Below, piece by piece: positions 5,064 through 5,906 of a DNA stretch of 5,906 nucleotides. Under the pieces are notes generated by a model. The model ran no database searches. It was not told the origin of the DNA and saw only the letters and a list, made by a program, of their open reading frames with translations. The position numbers were made by a program, and so were the translations under genes. The stretch is from positions 1-5,906 of the forward strand of contig DQYM01000214.1 of the NCBI GenBank assembly GCA_011040545.1. The letters run 5' to 3'. This DNA comes from Candidatus Bathyarchaeota archaeon (GTDB lineage: Archaea > Thermoproteota > Bathyarchaeia > EX4484-135). How positions within the stretch are numbered: the stretch's first letter is position 1; each line of letters starts with the position of its first letter.

Positions 5064-5572
5064 TAATCTGCCTTGAGCTTCCTCACCTCAATCCTACATG
5101 GGAGCGGTAGCTTTGCCCTACCACGCCTAAGGGCTTCCTTAGCTACCTCAATGCCAGCCTCATCAACCCTAACTAGCAGGATGGTTGAGCCCTCCCAGAC
5201 CTGGGCTGCCGTCCCAACTGGCTTGCCGAACGCTAGCCTCATGCCATCCTGGAGCCTATCTGCACCAGCACCAAATATCATCTTGTTCTCACGTAGCACG
5301 TGGTGTGGGTATGGCACGACCCTGAAGAAGTAGTTGTTCTTACCTAGCTTCTTCTCAAGGTACCTATTAGCAGCAATCCTAGCTGCCTCAAGAGCATTAT
5401 GCCTAATCTGGCCAGCCCTCTTGGCCACTAGGACGAGCTCGTACTCAAACTCCCTATTTGGATCGCCATGCGTGAACTTCCTTATCTTCGGGTCGGGTAT
5501 GCCATCTATGTACTCACGCCTAGTGTAGGCAGGCGACTCCATCCTACGCCAGCACCTAGGCCTCATGGCCAA
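5063..5572 (-). CDS. rpl10e: 50S ribosomal protein L10e (uL16)
   Basis: 169 residues, the normal length of archaeal L10e, the uL16 protein that binds large-subunit rRNA near the A and P tRNA sites. Family blocks in order: RPRCWR at the N-terminus, SPAYTRREYIDGIPDPKIRKFTHGDP, ALEAARIAANRYL, NYFFRVVPYPHHVLRENKM, GADRLQDGMRLAFGKPVGTAAQV, then the C-terminal RRGRAKLPLPCRIEV. The start is TTG 5572 (giving MAMRPRCW, aligning with the usual MxxRP) or ATG 5566; an in-frame TGA directly precedes the TTG, so nothing longer is possible. Its promoter lies between the gene and a CRISPR array. A hairpin-forming repeat begins at its stop codon, 74 nt before the PAC2 gene. It is a housekeeping gene, so this junction probably marks core chromosome beside the mobile-element defence locus. 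Confidence 0.95.
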   Translation of the reverse strand: MAMRPRCWRRMESPAYTRREYIDGIPDPKIRKFTHGDPNREFEYELVLVAKRAGQIRHNALEAARIAANRYLEKKLGKNNYFFRVVPYPHHVLRENKMIFGAGADRLQDGMRLAFGKPVGTAAQVWEGSTILLVRVDEAGIEVAKEALRRGRAKLPLPCRIEVRKLKAD

Positions 5573-5610
5573 TCACCGCCCAGGGCGGGCAGAGGGGGAA
5601 TTTAAGTATT
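5573..5610 (-). promoter_or_regulatory. Promoter of the L10e gene with overlapping palindrome
   Basis: On the minus strand TACTTAAATT (5608-5599) is a TATA-like box centred 31 bp before TTG 5572, predicting a start near 5577 and a leader of about 5 nt. Between box and start codon lies the perfect 13-bp palindrome CCGCCCAGGGCGG (5576-5588), which would cover the transcription start region. Confidence 0.55.
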
Positions 5611-5624
5611 GCCTTGAGCCCACT

Positions 5625-5650
5625 TCTCCAATCCCTTTCTCGGGTTCCAC
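5625..5650 (-). repeat. Degenerate terminal CRISPR repeat
   Basis: This copy matches the other three over its last 22 bases but differs at three of the first four (TCTC instead of CTTT, plus strand). In the transcribed sense the handle ATTGAAAG becomes ATTGGAGA. Changes here are tolerated in the final repeat because no spacer lies beyond it. Confidence 0.9.
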
Positions 5651-5906
5651 TAGTGCCAGAGCCAACCGCTGACTTCAGGCGTGTACGCTGGTACATCGTC
5701 TTTCAATCCCTTTCTCGGGTTCCACTGGCAAGCTAAGAAGCTCCCACAGCTCTGCCTCGCCTCAGATGACTTTCAATCCCTTTCTCGGGTTCCACGAGGT
5801 CATCGTCGAGTTTCTCGAGGACGAACCTAGAGTCATTACTTTCAATCCCTTTCTCGGGTTCCACAGGCGCCATTAGAGCCCGCTGGATGCGTGAGTGGGG
5901 TGTAAT
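5625..5906 (-). CRISPR. CRISPR array, leader-distal end, continuing past the right edge
   Basis: Four copies of a 26-bp repeat lie at 5625-5650, 5700-5725, 5770-5795 and 5839-5864. The last three are identical, beginning CTTTCAATCC and ending GGGTTCCAC on the plus strand. Spacers are unique: 49 nt (5651-5699), 44 nt (5726-5769), 43 nt (5796-5838) and at least 42 nt (5865-5906, cut by the edge). Read on the minus strand the repeat ends ATTGAAAG, the 8-nt handle typical of archaeal type I-A/III crRNAs, so transcription is inferred to run leftward towards L10e. The first copy is degenerate at that same end, which marks it as the oldest, leader-distal repeat; the leader and any cas genes should lie to the right. 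The repeat itself can form only a weak 3-bp CCC/GGG stem. Confidence 0.96.

Noticed and set aside
3908..5528. Plus-strand open frames opposite hsp20, PAC2 and L10e
   Set aside because: They are antisense to genes with unmistakable family signatures and have Ser-rich, shadow-like composition.
5806..5818. TCGAG-TTT-CTCGA inverted repeat inside a spacer
   Set aside because: It is a single short palindrome in a unique spacer; it most likely reflects the target sequence and not array structure.

Overview
The window looks like chromosomal DNA of a hyperthermophilic archaeon, most likely Thermoproteota (crenarchaeal; Desulfurococcales- or Acidilobales-like, genus not determined). The grounds are an archaeal Hel308 helicase, an archaeal/eukaryal-type ribosomal protein L10e, a PAC2 proteasome-assembly chaperone, a Ras-like GTPase with a roadblock protein, archaeal TATA boxes about 25-33 bp upstream of start codons, frequent TTG and GTG starts, and CRISPR repeats carrying the archaeal ATTGAAAG end. 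Genes are packed tightly, and no gene-free stretch exceeds 300 bases apart from the CRISPR array.

Layout. The 3' part of hel308 enters from the left edge (+). It converges on a minus-strand pair: a small GTPase (1653 to 1138) followed by a roadblock/LC7 protein (1081 to 650). Divergent from the GTPase, across an 82-bp two-promoter region, runs a plus-strand series of four small membrane or surface proteins of unknown function (1736-3755). This converges on a minus-strand pair made of a PAC2-family chaperone with a C-terminal HbYX-type tail and an Hsp20 chaperone (4988 to 3766). Upstream of that, also on the minus strand, lies ribosomal protein L10e (5572 to 5063). A CRISPR array (5625 to beyond 5906) starts only 18 bp from the L10e TATA box. 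Its degenerate terminal repeat faces L10e, so its leader should lie beyond the right edge.

How the genes may work together. PAC2 and Hsp20 form a plausible protein-quality-control operon. The GTPase/roadblock pair resembles the general MglA/MglB type of switch-plus-regulator. Its divergent neighbour, the four-gene membrane cassette, is the least explained part of the window; a membrane complex serving the GTPase is only a hypothesis. Expression signals follow a pattern. Genes with their own TATA box are leaderless or nearly so (GTPase, 99-aa membrane protein, 142-aa membrane protein, PAC2, roadblock, L10e). Internal operon genes are preceded by an identical GGAGGTG Shine-Dalgarno 6-8 nt before the start.
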